DNA of 64,000 bases, from positions 62,001 to 126,000 of the forward strand of contig NZ_JACHCC010000011.1 of NCBI RefSeq assembly GCF_014207135.1. Reading direction: 5' to 3'. This DNA comes from Pedobacter cryoconitis. GTDB taxonomy: Bacteria; Bacteroidota; Bacteroidia; Sphingobacteriales; Sphingobacteriaceae. Below the pieces are notes generated by a model. That model saw only the letters and a list, made by a program, of their open reading frames with translations, was not told the DNA's origin and did not search any database. Positions 17,593-26,509 of the stretch are shown one piece after another; the first letter of the stretch is position 1; each line of letters starts with the position of its first letter. The translations under genes and the position numbers were made by a program.

Positions 17593-18768
17593 TTAAAAAT
17601 ATCTATAATTTGAAGTTATTTCAAAAATCGATGCCAATATATCTTTTTCTATCTGATTAAATTGAACATTTTTACGTTCAAATACTTTTTCTGCTGTTTC
17701 GAACATTTTTTCAAGACTATAAACCTCAAATCCCTGTGGTCCCCCCCAGGCAAAATCAGGAATAAAGTTCTTTGGATACCCTGCACCGAAGACATTTGCA
17801 CTAACTCCTACTACAGTACCAGTATTAAACATTGTATTTATACCGCATTTTACATGGTCAGCCATAATTAAGCCACAAAACTGAAGTCCTGTTTTCCTGA
17901 ATTCCTGACGCTCATAATCCCATAACTTAACCTCGGCATAGTTATTTTTAAGATTAGAGTTATTCGTATCGGCTCCTATATTACACCATTGCCCCATGAC
18001 CGAATTACCGAGATAACCTTCATGTCCTTTAGAAGAATAGCCCCAGATTACGGCGTTATTAATCTCTCCTCCCACTGTACTGAACGGCCCGATAGTGGTT
18101 TGCCCATAAATTTTGGTACCCATCTTCACTCTTGAGTTTTCGCCCAGGGCGAAAGAACCCCGGATATGGCTTCCTTCCCATACCTGTGAATTTCTCCCTA
18201 AATAAACCGGGCCTGTCAGGGTATTGAAAGTAGTACATTCTGCCGTCACGCCTTCCTCTACAAAGATTTCGTCTCCAAGAACGACATTAGTCGTACTCAG
18301 TTTTCCGGAGGTCCGGCCTTCTGTTAAAAGACTAAAATCAGCTCTTAACTGCAAATCATTATTTCTGAAGATATCTTCCGGAAATCTGATCCGGGTAAAG
18401 GTTCCTTTGTAATTAACAGGACGCAATCCTGATGCCTGTGATAAATCATGTATTACACCGCCATTAATTTTATAGGCGATTATGAAGTTATCCTGTAAAA
18501 GCACCTCTCCTTCCTGAAGATCACTGACAGCTGCAAAAAGATTTTGATCGGGACAAACTGAACCATTTACAAAAATATCAGCATCTCTGCGGACAGGGTA
18601 TTTGGCTGAAAGATAACCAGCTGTACAGAATCCAGTCTGGTTAGCAGAATACTTTTCCCATTTTTCGGCGATTGTTAATATACCTAAACGCAGATCGGCC
18701 ACAGGCCGGGTAAAAGTAAGCGGCCTTAGGGATAAAGCCGAATGATCATCAAATAAATTAATCTTCAT
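17593..18768 (-). CDS. GlmU-family UDP-GlcNAc diphosphorylase/acetyltransferase-like protein
   Basis: The start is taken at ATG 18768 (MKINLFDDHSALSLRPLTFT), giving 391 residues; the frame continues upstream to 18816 without family support. The N-terminal half is a nucleotidyltransferase-like domain with RPLTFTRPVADLRLGILTIAEKW. From about residue 180 a left-handed beta helix of hexapeptide repeats appears (VVLGDEIFVEEGV, GPVYLGRNSQVWEGSHIRG, IGADTNNSNLKNNYAEVKLW). This is the alternative Bacteroidota GlmU type, thought to supply UDP-GlcNAc for cell wall synthesis. The classic GlmU pyrophosphorylase loop (GxGTRMxS) is absent. Substrate assignment is from family knowledge. Confidence 0.85.
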   Translation of the reverse strand: MKINLFDDHSALSLRPLTFTRPVADLRLGILTIAEKWEKYSANQTGFCTAGYLSAKYPVRRDADIFVNGSVCPDQNLFAAVSDLQEGEVLLQDNFIIAYKINGGVIHDLSQASGLRPVNYKGTFTRIRFPEDIFRNNDLQLRADFSLLTEGRTSGKLSTTNVVLGDEIFVEEGVTAECTTFNTLTGPVYLGRNSQVWEGSHIRGSFALGENSRVKMGTKIYGQTTIGPFSTVGGEINNAVIWGYSSKGHEGYLGNSVMGQWCNIGADTNNSNLKNNYAEVKLWDYERQEFRKTGLQFCGLIMADHVKCGINTMFNTGTVVGVSANVFGAGYPKNFIPDFAWGGPQGFEVYSLEKMFETAEKVFERKNVQFNQIEKDILASIFEITSNYRYF

Positions 18769-18881
18769 CTGAATATATTGGTTTTCGTAGTAGTACTTAT
18801 TATCAAGCCATTGCAATTGGCAATATAGAAAATTGTCCGGCTTAAGGTGTTTTATATTATCTTATATAAATGGACAAAAAT

Positions 18882-18914
18882 AAAAAAAGTCCCGAAGCTT
18901 AGCATCGGGACTTT
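18882..18914 (-). terminator. rpmE2 terminator
   Basis: AAAGTCCCGA (18886-18895) pairs with TCGGGACTTT (18905-18914). Read on the minus strand, the stem is followed by a T run, 26 bp after the rpmE2 stop. Confidence 0.85.
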
Positions 18915-18939
18915 AGAATTATTTCTTCTAACTCTAGGA

Positions 18940-19188
18940 TTATTTCTTAGCGTAACGAGTTTTAAATTTATCGATACGACCTGCTGTATCTACCAATTTC
19001 ATTTTACCAGTATAGAACGGGTGAGAGGTGTGTGAAATCTCTAATTTATAAAGAGGGTACTCGTTACCATCTTCCCAAGTCACAGATTCTTTAGTCTCTA
19101 CGCAAGATTTAGTTAAGAAAGCGTATTCGTTAGACATATCTTTAAATACTACGAATCTATAGTTTGATGGGTGAAGATCTTTTTTCAT
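18940..19188 (-). CDS. rpmE2: 50S ribosomal protein L31 type B
   Basis: An 82-residue L31 starting [19 protein letters not shown]. The zinc-binding Cys residues of the classical form are missing, which defines the zinc-independent type B paralogue. The C-terminal [21 protein letters not shown] with [10 protein letters not shown] is diagnostic. In many bacteria the zinc-free form is Zur-regulated; in Bacteroidota it is often the only L31, and no Zur-type palindrome is visible upstream here. It has its own terminator, so it is monocistronic. Confidence 0.95.
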   Translation of the reverse strand: MKKDLHPSNYRFVVFKDMSNEYAFLTKSCVETKESVTWEDGNEYPLYKLEISHTSHPFYTGKMKLVDTAGRIDKFKTRYAKK

Positions 19189-19282
19189 AATGAATATATA
19201 CTTATTTGTACTTATTTGTCGCTTATTTTGAAGGATGCAAATATCCTAATTATATTTTTTATTTACAAGGATTATTAAAAAA

Positions 19283-19570
19283 TTATGTACTATACTTTTT
19301 CCTGGTTTCTATTTTCTGCATCTGCCTTCTAATATATTCATCTGCAATTACTTCAGCAGATGGCAGTTCCGACTTACTGATCAGTAAAGATTTTAATCTT
19401 TCTTCATCTACATCGGTACGATATAAAATGTTCATCATTTTAGAGATATCGTTATCCAGTAACCAGGAGAAGGCATAAACCATCTTCTCTCTCAACTGCA
19501 CCACCGACAGCTCATCTTCCAGCTCAAAATCGTTTCCGATAAGTCTGCTGAGTGCTTTAAAATCATCCAT
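19283..19570 (-). CDS. Conserved hypothetical helical protein
   Basis: The ATG at 19570 gives 95 residues beginning MDDFKALSRLIG. An upstream GTG at 19597 would overlap mce and is less likely. The protein is predicted helical throughout, with two short helical units (LREKMVYAFSWLLDN, DEERLKSLLISKSELPSAEV) and no signal peptide, Cys or catalytic motif. It starts 8 bp after the mce stop, so it belongs to the same operon. I do not recognise a family. A role linked to methylmalonyl-CoA metabolism is suggested only by position. Confidence 0.65.
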   Translation of the reverse strand: MDDFKALSRLIGNDFELEDELSVVQLREKMVYAFSWLLDNDISKMMNILYRTDVDEERLKSLLISKSELPSAEVIADEYIRRQMQKIETRKKYST

Positions 19571-19578
19571 TAAATCTT

Positions 19579-19980
19579 TTATTTTATTTCCTGACACAGT
19601 TCAACCAACACCCCCTTAGTCCCTTTAGGATGAACAAAACAAATCAGTTTATTGTCTGCGCCAAATTTAGGTTCTTCGCTCAAAAGTACAAAACCTTCAT
19701 TTTTTAATCTTATCATCTCGGCGTAAATATCATCGACATCAAATGCAATATGATGAATCCCCTCTCCTCTTTTCGCAATAAAGGAAGCTATCGCGCTGTC
19801 TTCAGCAGCAGCAGAAAGAAGTTCAATTTTATTTTCTCCAGTAAGAAAAAAAGCTGTGTCCACCCCCTCTGAGATTACTGATTCCCGTTTATAGGCCGCT
19901 GTACCCAACAATTTTTCATAAAGCCTGCAGGACTCATCAAGGTCTTTTACAGCTATCCCTATATGTTCAATTTTATTCAT
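19579..19980 (-). CDS. mce: Methylmalonyl-CoA epimerase
   Basis: The ATG at 19980 gives 133 residues starting MNKIEHIGIAVKDLDESCRL, the normal family start; an upstream in-frame ATG at 20016 adds an unrelated extension. It is a VOC-superfamily protein with metal ligands expected at His6, the His of GIHHIAFDV and the Glu of GVLVELCQE. It interconverts (S)- and (R)-methylmalonyl-CoA in propionate and branched-chain degradation. It is the first gene of a two-gene unit with a small helical protein, and divergent from the iscS operon. Confidence 0.9.
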   Translation of the reverse strand: MNKIEHIGIAVKDLDESCRLYEKLLGTAAYKRESVISEGVDTAFFLTGENKIELLSAAAEDSAIASFIAKRGEGIHHIAFDVDDIYAEMIRLKNEGFVLLSEEPKFGADNKLICFVHPKGTKGVLVELCQEIK

Positions 19981-20070
19981 GCTGACTTTAAACGTTAAAC
20001 GAATGTAAAAATGCATGTTTTAACTATACCTTCATAGGGATTATTTATATTCTTTGGCAATCTTTTTTAG

Positions 20071-20078
20071 TACCTTTG
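20071..20078 (+). promoter_or_regulatory. Putative -7 element for iscS
   Basis: TACCTTTG matches TAnnTTTG and lies 26 bases before the iscS ATG at 20105. A TTTGG upstream is closer (14 bases) than the usual spacing, so the -33 element is uncertain. Confidence 0.4.
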
Positions 20079-20104
20079 TTTATCAAAAGAATAAATTATA
20101 TACG

Positions 20105-21316
20105 ATGGAACTTCCTATTTATCTAGATAATAACGCTACAACCCCCCTTGACCCAAGAGTGCTTGAAGCCATGTTGCCTTACTTCACCACCAAATTCGGT
20201 AATGCCGCAAGCCGTAACCACGCCTTTGGCTGGGTTGCAGAAGAAGGTGTTGATTATGCACGTGAACAAGCTGCTAAACTAATTGGCTGTACTGAGAAAG
20301 AAATTATTTTCACTTCAGGAGCAACAGAAGCAGACAACCTTGGTATTAAAGGTGTGTTTGAGATGTATCAGGATAAAGGTAATCATATTATCACCGCTAC
20401 AACTGAACATAAAGCAGTTTTAGATACATGCAAACACCTGGAGAAATTAGGTGCAAAAGTTACTTATTTACAGGTTAAAGAAGATGGTCTGATCGATCTT
20501 GCTGAATTAGAAGCAGCGATGACAGAACAAACTATCCTGGTTACGATCATGTATGGCAACAACGAAATAGGTGTAGTTCAGCCGATTAAAGAAATATCTG
20601 CTATTGCTCATAAATTTGGTGCCCTGTTTATGACTGATGCAACACAGGCTGTAGGTAAAATACCTGTAGACGTGAATGCTGACGGAATTGACCTGCTTGC
20701 TTTCAGTGCACATAAAATGTACGGACCTAAAGGTGTTGGTGTATTATATGTACGCCGTAAGAACCCAAGGGTTAAAGTAACTGCTCAAATGGACGGTGGT
20801 GGTCATGAGCGCGGAATGCGTTCAGGAACACTAAATGTTCCGGGAATCGTTGGTTTAGGTAAAGCCTGTGAATTATGCCGTCTGGAAATGGACGAAGAAG
20901 CTAAACGTCTTTCAGGTCTGCGTGATAAACTGGAAAGTGCATTATCAGTAATGGAAGAAAGTTATGTAAATGGTAATACACAACATCGTTTACCTCATGT
21001 AGCTAATATCTCTTTCAAATATGTTGAAGGTGAAGGATTGATGATGGCCATGAAAGATCTGGCTGTTTCATCTGGTTCTGCCTGTACTTCAGCTTCGCTG
21101 GAGCCATCATACGTATTAAAAAGTTTAGGTCTTTCTGATGATCTGGCACATTCTTCTATTCGTTTTGGTCTTGGACGTTTCACTACGGAAGAGGAGATTG
21201 ATTATGCAATTGAAAACACTAAAAAAGCAGTTAATCACTTAAGAGACCTGTCTCCGCTTTGGGAGATGTTTAAAGAAGGAATTGATTTAAGTAAAATTGA
21301 ATGGGCTGAGCACTAG
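20105..21316 (+). CDS. iscS: Cysteine desulfurase IscS
   Basis: The ATG at 20105 ([20 protein letters not shown]) gives 403 residues, the family length; the frame runs upstream to 20054 without support. This PLP enzyme removes sulfur from cysteine for Fe-S cluster assembly. It has His102 in TTEHKAVL, the PLP Lys204 in [10 protein letters not shown], and the persulfide Cys327 in the [17 protein letters not shown] loop, whose length is that of IscS rather than SufS. It is the first gene of a minimal iscS-iscU-iscA cluster; no iscR, hscBA or fdx is present locally. Confidence 0.93.
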   Translation: MELPIYLDNNATTPLDPRVLEAMLPYFTTKFGNAASRNHAFGWVAEEGVDYAREQAAKLIGCTEKEIIFTSGATEADNLGIKGVFEMYQDKGNHIITATTEHKAVLDTCKHLEKLGAKVTYLQVKEDGLIDLAELEAAMTEQTILVTIMYGNNEIGVVQPIKEISAIAHKFGALFMTDATQAVGKIPVDVNADGIDLLAFSAHKMYGPKGVGVLYVRRKNPRVKVTAQMDGGGHERGMRSGTLNVPGIVGLGKACELCRLEMDEEAKRLSGLRDKLESALSVMEESYVNGNTQHRLPHVANISFKYVEGEGLMMAMKDLAVSSGSACTSASLEPSYVLKSLGLSDDLAHSSIRFGLGRFTTEEEIDYAIENTKKAVNHLRDLSPLWEMFKEGIDLSKIEWAEH

Positions 21317-21375
21317 TCTCAGGCTTCTATCTATAAATTAAAATATTTAAAATAGATCTCCCGAAAAAGAGGTCT

Positions 21376-21380
21376 GGAGG
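21376..21380 (+). promoter_or_regulatory. Shine-Dalgarno-like GGAGG before iscU
   Basis: GGAGG lies 9 bases before the iscU ATG. Most genes here have no such site. It follows a small hairpin (AGATCTC/GAGGTCT around CCGAAAAA at about 21353-21374) in the iscS-iscU gap. Confidence 0.5.
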
Positions 21381-21389
21381 AAAATAAAA

Positions 21390-21803
21390 ATGGCATATTC
21401 AGAAAAAGTAATGGAACACTATACCAACCCCCGCAACGTTGGTACTTTAGATAAGGATAGTAAATCAGTTGGTACGGGCTTAGTAGGAGCACCGGAATGT
21501 GGTGACGTTATGCGTCTTCAGATCGAAGTTGACGAAAACAATGTAATTACTGATGCTAAATTTAAAACCTTTGGCTGTGGTTCTGCAATTGCTTCTTCTT
21601 CTTTAGCAACAGAATGGTTAAAAGGAAAAACTGTAGATGAGGCAATGACTATTGACAATATGGATATTGTTGAGGAATTAGCTTTACCTCCGGTAAAAAT
21701 TCACTGTTCGGTATTAGCTGAAGATGCAATCAAATCTGCAATCAACGACTATCGTGTAAAAAATGGTATGGAGCCAATCGCTTTACCTAAATCACACCAC
21801 TAA
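21390..21803 (+). CDS. iscU: Fe-S cluster scaffold IscU
   Basis: A 137-residue scaffold on which [2Fe-2S] clusters are built with IscS. Cluster ligands are visible: Cys37 and Asp39 in GAPECGDVM, Cys63 in TFGCGSAIASS, and Cys106 in KIHCSVLA. The chaperone-binding LPPVK motif is present at residues 99-103 although hscBA is not encoded nearby. It lies 73 bp after iscS and is preceded by an unusual GGAGG site. An 8 bp inverted repeat (CTGAGATT...AATCTCAG, 21812-21853) lies between it and iscA. Confidence 0.95.
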   Translation: MAYSEKVMEHYTNPRNVGTLDKDSKSVGTGLVGAPECGDVMRLQIEVDENNVITDAKFKTFGCGSAIASSSLATEWLKGKTVDEAMTIDNMDIVEELALPPVKIHCSVLAEDAIKSAINDYRVKNGMEPIALPKSHH

Positions 21804-21903
21804 AATACTGTCTGAGATTAAAAAAACCAGTATACGGATGATTAGAATCTCAGAAAATAATTTTGAATCGGCAAGATAGTTTCAGAATTTAATAATTAAG
21901 CAT

Positions 21904-22230
21904 ATGATCACCATAACAGATAAAGCGAAAAGCAAGATTGATAATTTAATGCTGGAGTCGCAAATGGATACTACTTACTTTTTACGTGTTTCAGTAAAAG
22001 GTGGAGGTTGTTCAGGCTTATCCTACAATTTAGATTTCGATAACGAAGAGAAAACAGGAGATCAGTTTTTTGAAGATAAAGGAATCCGCATCGCCCTGGA
22101 TATGAAATCATTTTTATATCTGGCCGGTACTGAACTTGATTTCTCAGACGGACTAAATGGAAAAGGCTTTAACTTCAACAACCCTAACGCAAGCCGTTCT
22201 TGTGGATGTGGAGAGAGTTTCTCTGTTTAA
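21904..22230 (+). CDS. iscA: A-type Fe-S carrier protein IscA/HesB-like
   Basis: A 108-residue A-type carrier that receives or transfers Fe-S clusters. It has the three conserved cysteines: Cys36 in GGGCSGLSY, and Cys100 and Cys102 in SRSCGCGESFSV. The FLAGTELDFSDGLNGKGFNFNNP segment is typical of the HesB/YadR/YfhF family. It is the last gene of the isc cluster. Naming it IscA rather than ErpA or SufA rests on context. A terminator follows 19 bp after the stop. Confidence 0.9.
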   Translation: MITITDKAKSKIDNLMLESQMDTTYFLRVSVKGGGCSGLSYNLDFDNEEKTGDQFFEDKGIRIALDMKSFLYLAGTELDFSDGLNGKGFNFNNPNASRSCGCGESFSV

Positions 22231-22249
22231 TCTTATAAATTATATTTGG

Positions 22250-22275
22250 AAAGGGCACTTTATCGTGCCCTTTTT
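22250..22275 (+). terminator. isc operon terminator
   Basis: AAAGGGCAC pairs with GTGCCCTTT across a 6-base loop, followed by T residues, 19 bp after the iscA stop. Confidence 0.85.
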
Positions 22276-22379
22276 CTATTCAGAAAATTTGCACTGACCG
22301 CAATATAAAGGGATTATGAAAACGCCAATTGTGTTTTTAATGTAAAAAACTTTATTATTGCCCTCGCAAAAAAAATAAC

Positions 22380-24293
22380 ATGGTATCATTTAACGAATTC
22401 TCTACCGTTCCCAGTCTTTTAAGAAACGTAGTAGAAAACATTCACAAACCTGAAGAAACATTCTTAATACATAAAAAGAATAATGAATGGGAAAATATCT
22501 CATTTAAGCAGACGCTTGACAAAGCTGACTACGTATCTGCATTCTTTTTAGCACAGGGAATAACCAAAGGTGACAGAATGGGCCTGATGATTGAAAACGG
22601 TCCCGATTATGTGTATTATGATCAGGGGATCCAGCAGATTGGCGCAATCAATGTATCCATTTATCCTACCTTATCTGAACAGGAGGTAGAATATATTATT
22701 AATGATTCGGGCATAAAAGCTTTACTTGTTGGCAATCCTTTTCTTTATAAAAAGATCCTGAAAATATCAGATAACTGCAGGCACCTTCAATATATTATTC
22801 CTGCTTTTGCAGAATACACCAAAACGGTTATCCCTGAAGGACTGAACAAAAGTATCATCAGTTTCGGGGAGGTCTTAAAACAGGGCAAGGAACTGCTATC
22901 TACTTATCAGGTTAAAATAAAAGAAGCCAGAGCAACTGTACGTCCTTCAGATATATCTTCCCTGATCTATACTTCAGGAACTACCGGTACTCCGAAAGGA
23001 GTAATGCTCTCCCATAGTAACTTTGTGGAAAATGTAAAGGTTTGTCTGCAGCAGATCCCGGTAATTGATGAGACAGACGTATTTTTATCTTTTCTCCCTT
23101 TATCCCATGTCTTTGAAAGGACAGCTACTTATCATGTATGCTGCGCCCAGGGATGCAAAATTGCCTACGCACAAAGTCTGGAACTGCTAGCCAAAAACAT
23201 GGCTGAAATCAGACCTACGGTTATGAGCTGTGTACCTCGTTTACTGGAACGTATTCATGATAAAGCTATAAAAAGTGGTACAGCCGAAGGCGGATTAAAA
23301 GCTAAGATATTTCTTTGGGCACTGGAAACAGGGCAAAATTACCGCCAGAAAATTGAAGCTGGAAAATCAGCGGGTATCATCCTGTCTGTAGAAAAAAGCA
23401 TCGCTGAAAAATTAGTATTCAGTAAAATCAAAGAGAAAACTGGTGGAAGATTAAAATTCATGATTTCGGGCGGAGCAGCCCTTCCTAAAAATGTCGGGGA
23501 GTTTTTCGGTAATCTGGGTATTAAAATCCTGGAAGGATTCGGCTTGACGGAAACATCGCCGGTAATGGCTGTAACTGAATATGACAGACAGGTATATGGC
23601 ACTGTAGGTAGAATTATTCCTGGTATTGAGGTCGCCATTCAGAATATCGAAACCAAAGAGATGATCAGCATACAAACACATGAATCATTTCAGGAAAATT
23701 TTGAATGTGAAGAAGGAGAAATTATAGTTCGCGGACATTGTGTAATGCAAGGGTATTTTAATAAACCGGCAGAAACTGCCGAAGCTATAGATAAAAACAA
23801 CTGGTTTCATACTGGTGATATCGGTCGCTTCTACAAAGGTAATCTTCAAATTACCGACCGCTTGAAAAACATGATCGTGAATGCTTATGGAAAAAATGTT
23901 TATCCTACTCCAGTTGAAAACATTTACCTGAAAAGTCTTAAAATTGATTCACTATTTTTAATTGGAGATAAAAGAGAATATCTGACCGCTATTATCATTC
24001 CCAACAGAGAAAGTTTGCAGGAAAAGTTCAACTTACCAGATGCTTTCTTTACGAAACCGGAGATCTTTATCAATGAACCGGAGATCGTGGAGTGGATTGG
24101 ACAGGATATCAGGAAGCTATCCGGTGAATTATCAAAATTTGAACGGATTAAAAACTTCAGGATTAAAAGAAATCCATTCAGTATCGAGGATGGTGAGATT
24201 ACTCCTACCATGAAAATAAAGCGTAAAGCGGTCGAAAAGATCTATGCCGAGGCTATCAATGAATTATATACCGAATCAGTTGAGGCTGATTAA
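22380..24293 (+). CDS. Long-chain fatty acid--CoA ligase
   Basis: A 637-residue AMP-binding (ANL superfamily) enzyme. The P-loop-like motif YTSGTTGTPKGVMLSH is near residues 197-212. The A5-type motif EGFGLTETSP follows near 385. FHTGDIGRFYKGNLQITDRLKNMIVNAYGKNVYP carries the ATP-contacting Asp and hinge, and a C-terminal Lys lies in EITPTMKIKRKAVEKIYAE. This architecture matches the long-chain FadD15-like type. It is alone on its strand, with repeat-like sequences between it and lysS. Chain-length preference cannot be read from sequence. Confidence 0.9.
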   Translation: MVSFNEFSTVPSLLRNVVENIHKPEETFLIHKKNNEWENISFKQTLDKADYVSAFFLAQGITKGDRMGLMIENGPDYVYYDQGIQQIGAINVSIYPTLSEQEVEYIINDSGIKALLVGNPFLYKKILKISDNCRHLQYIIPAFAEYTKTVIPEGLNKSIISFGEVLKQGKELLSTYQVKIKEARATVRPSDISSLIYTSGTTGTPKGVMLSHSNFVENVKVCLQQIPVIDETDVFLSFLPLSHVFERTATYHVCCAQGCKIAYAQSLELLAKNMAEIRPTVMSCVPRLLERIHDKAIKSGTAEGGLKAKIFLWALETGQNYRQKIEAGKSAGIILSVEKSIAEKLVFSKIKEKTGGRLKFMISGGAALPKNVGEFFGNLGIKILEGFGLTETSPVMAVTEYDRQVYGTVGRIIPGIEVAIQNIETKEMISIQTHESFQENFECEEGEIIVRGHCVMQGYFNKPAETAEAIDKNNWFHTGDIGRFYKGNLQITDRLKNMIVNAYGKNVYPTPVENIYLKSLKIDSLFLIGDKREYLTAIIIPNRESLQEKFNLPDAFFTKPEIFINEPEIVEWIGQDIRKLSGELSKFERIKNFRIKRNPFSIEDGEITPTMKIKRKAVEKIYAEAINELYTESVEAD

Positions 24294-24294
24294 A

Positions 24295-24340
24295 AGCCTG
24301 TTTAAACAGGCTCTGGAATTTTCTAAAAAAAACAGGCTCT
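24295..24340. repeat. Short palindrome with repeated AACAGGCTCT
   Basis: A perfect 18 bp palindrome AGCCTGTTTAAACAGGCT at 24295-24312 starts just after the fatty acid ligase stop. The motif AACAGGCTCT occurs at 24305-24314 and again at 24331-24340. The same motif forms the right end of repeat copy A. It looks like collapsed ends of the same element family, and may also act as a hairpin after the ligase gene. Confidence 0.6.
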
Positions 24341-24347
24341 AATTTAC

Positions 24348-24355
24348 TATTTTTG
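24348..24355 (+). promoter_or_regulatory. Putative -7 element for lysS
   Basis: TATTTTTG matches TAnnTTTG and lies 77 bases before the lysS ATG. No TTTG is seen at the usual -33 distance; that position falls in the repeat-like sequence just upstream. Confidence 0.35.
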
Positions 24356-24432
24356 CAAGGTATCTGAATGGAAACGTTCAGATCACTCACAAATCAGAGC
24401 TTATCCGGCAACAGCCGAATATAATAACACAT

Positions 24433-26154
24433 ATGAGTACAGGATTATCAGAATTAGAAATATTGCGTAGAAATGCGCTAACCCAGTTACGTGAACTGGG
24501 CATTGATCCTTATCCACCAGAAGGATATGAAATCAATACGAATGCAGCCGATATACTGGCTAATTACGAAAACAATAAGGATGCCTATCAGCAGGTTAGT
24601 TTTGCAGGCAGAATTATGACCCGACGTATTATGGGTAGCGCAGCTTTTGTAGAAATACAGGATGCTTCAGGCCGTATCCAGGTCTATTTAAAAAGAGACG
24701 AGCTTTGTCCTGATGAAGACAAAACATTTTACAATACAGTTTTCAAGAAACTAATGGATCTTGGTGATTTCGTCGGAATTAAAGGTTATGTATTTACTAC
24801 CCAAACCGGCGAGATATCTGTACACGTTACTGAATTCAAATTACTTTCAAAATCATTAAAACCTCTTCCTATCGTAAAACGTGACGAAGACGGAAATATA
24901 TTTGATGGTTTTACTGATCCTGAATTAAGATACAGACAACGTTATGTGGATCTTACCGTAAATCCGGGCTTTAAACAGATCTTCATGACACGCTCTAAGG
25001 TAATCAACACCATGAGAGCTTATTTTGATCAGGAAGGCTGGATGGAAGTAGAAACACCGATTCTGCAACCTATTCATGGTGGCGCTGCAGCGCGTCCGTT
25101 TGAGACACATCATAATACATTGGATATGCCTCTGTATCTGAGAATTGCTAATGAGCTGTATTTAAAAAGATTAATCGTTGCTGGTTTTGACGGTGTATAT
25201 GAGTTTGGCAAAATGTTCAGAAATGAAGGAATGGACCGTACGCATAATCCTGAATTCACTTCAATGGAAATTTATGTCGCCTACAAAGATTATATCTGGA
25301 TGATGGGTATGGTAGAGGAATGTCTTGAAAAGGTAGCAATGGCTACACATGGCTCTCCTATTGTCAAAGTGGGGGAACATGAGATTAACTTTGCAGGCCC
25401 GTACGAGAAACTGACCATGTACGAATCCATCCAGAAGTACACCGGAATTGATGTTTCTGACATGACTGAAGACCAGCTTAAAGCGACCTGCAAAAGTCTT
25501 AACATTGAGATCGACGCTACTATGGGTCGTGGAAAACTAATCGATGAGTTATTCAGTGAAAAAGTTGAAGCTAATTTAATCCAGCCTACTTACATCACCG
25601 ACTATCCGATTGAAATGACTCCGCTGGCTAAGAAACACCGTAGTAAAGAAGGACTGGTAGAAAGATTCGAGCTTTTTGTAGTTGGTAAAGAAATAGCCAA
25701 TGCCTATACTGAGTTGAATGATCCGATTGATCAGAAAGAACGTTTTGAAGATCAGTTAAAACTGGCTGCAAGAGGGGATGACGAGGCTATGGCGATGGAT
25801 GATGATTTTATCCGTGCATTGGAATATGGAATGCCTCCTACTTCTGGTTTGGGTATCGGTATCGACCGTTTAGTGATGTTGATGACCAATCAGTCCACTA
25901 TTCAGGAGGTTCTTTTCTTCCCTCAGATGAGACCTGAGAAGAAAGCTAAGGTAACCAGTGATGAAGATTTTGTCAATGCAGGAATACCAGCAGAATGGGT
26001 TCAGGTGATCCGTAAAATGGGCTTTAACACCATAGAAGACCTTTCGGGTGCTAACGCCAATAAAGTATTTAATGATTTAGGCGGTATGCGTAAAAAGTTA
26101 AAGCTGGAACTGACTATGCCAACAAAAGAAGAGGTAACCGCCTGGTTCTCTTAA
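24433..26154 (+). CDS. lysS: Lysyl-tRNA synthetase, class II
   Basis: A 573-residue class IIb synthetase charging tRNA-Lys. The N-terminal OB anticodon-binding domain ([21 protein letters not shown]) spans about residues 50-150. Motif 2 is [20 protein letters not shown] and motif 3 is [14 protein letters not shown]. The protein is about 70 residues longer than the E. coli enzyme, with a C-terminal extension ([20 protein letters not shown] onward) common in Bacteroidota. It is followed by a strong terminator, so it is likely monocistronic. Confidence 0.95.
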   Translation: MSTGLSELEILRRNALTQLRELGIDPYPPEGYEINTNAADILANYENNKDAYQQVSFAGRIMTRRIMGSAAFVEIQDASGRIQVYLKRDELCPDEDKTFYNTVFKKLMDLGDFVGIKGYVFTTQTGEISVHVTEFKLLSKSLKPLPIVKRDEDGNIFDGFTDPELRYRQRYVDLTVNPGFKQIFMTRSKVINTMRAYFDQEGWMEVETPILQPIHGGAAARPFETHHNTLDMPLYLRIANELYLKRLIVAGFDGVYEFGKMFRNEGMDRTHNPEFTSMEIYVAYKDYIWMMGMVEECLEKVAMATHGSPIVKVGEHEINFAGPYEKLTMYESIQKYTGIDVSDMTEDQLKATCKSLNIEIDATMGRGKLIDELFSEKVEANLIQPTYITDYPIEMTPLAKKHRSKEGLVERFELFVVGKEIANAYTELNDPIDQKERFEDQLKLAARGDDEAMAMDDDFIRALEYGMPPTSGLGIGIDRLVMLMTNQSTIQEVLFFPQMRPEKKAKVTSDEDFVNAGIPAEWVQVIRKMGFNTIEDLSGANANKVFNDLGGMRKKLKLELTMPTKEEVTAWFS

Positions 26155-26174
26155 CATAATCATAACAAAAAGTT

Positions 26175-26209
26175 AAAGGCTTGCTGTAAGGAATTACAAC
26201 AAGCCTTTT
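26175..26209 (+). terminator. lysS terminator
   Basis: AAAGGCTTG then TGTAA pairs with TTACA then CAAGCCTTT, with one mismatch and a short loop, followed by a T-rich tail 20 bp after the lysS stop. Confidence 0.8.
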
Positions 26210-26240
26210 CTATTTTTAACAAACAATAAAATTGAATGTT

Positions 26241-26453
26241 ATGAATAACTCTAGTCTTGAGATAACTGAAAATGAATACTGCATTAAACTAAGTAAAGAT
26301 GCTTTTGACCTGTCTCTTATACGTCAGTTGATCAAGAGAATTCAATCTGAACAATTGTTCTTCAGCAGAAAAAAAGAGTACATGGAGGATGATATTATTA
26401 GCAGAGGTGAACTCGGAACCGTTGAAAATTTTGACAGTTTATACGATAAATAA
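26241..26453 (+). CDS. Small hypothetical protein
   Basis: An ATG at 26241 gives 70 residues (MNNSSLEITENEYCIKLSKD). The frame extends to a TTG at 26232, but the ATG is more likely. It has a central amphipathic helix (DLSLIRQLIKRIQSEQLFFSRKK) and an acidic C-terminus. The size and layout recall antitoxin-type small proteins, but there is no toxin gene beside it and I recognise no family. A terminator begins directly at its stop, which supports a real transcription unit. Confidence 0.55.
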   Translation: MNNSSLEITENEYCIKLSKDAFDLSLIRQLIKRIQSEQLFFSRKKEYMEDDIISRGELGTVENFDSLYDK

Positions 26454-26480
26454 AAATAGCCACGTAAAGTGGCTATTTTT
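26452..26480 (+). terminator. Terminator after small hypothetical gene
   Basis: AAATAGCCAC pairs with GTGGCTATTT over a 5-base loop, followed by a T run. It overlaps the stop of the small gene. Confidence 0.85.
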
Positions 26481-26509
26481 ATAATACTATATGTATGTTC
26501 TTCTCTTAA

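Noticed and set aside
26241-26453. Antitoxin of a toxin-antitoxin pair
   Set aside because: No toxin gene is beside it and a terminator follows directly.
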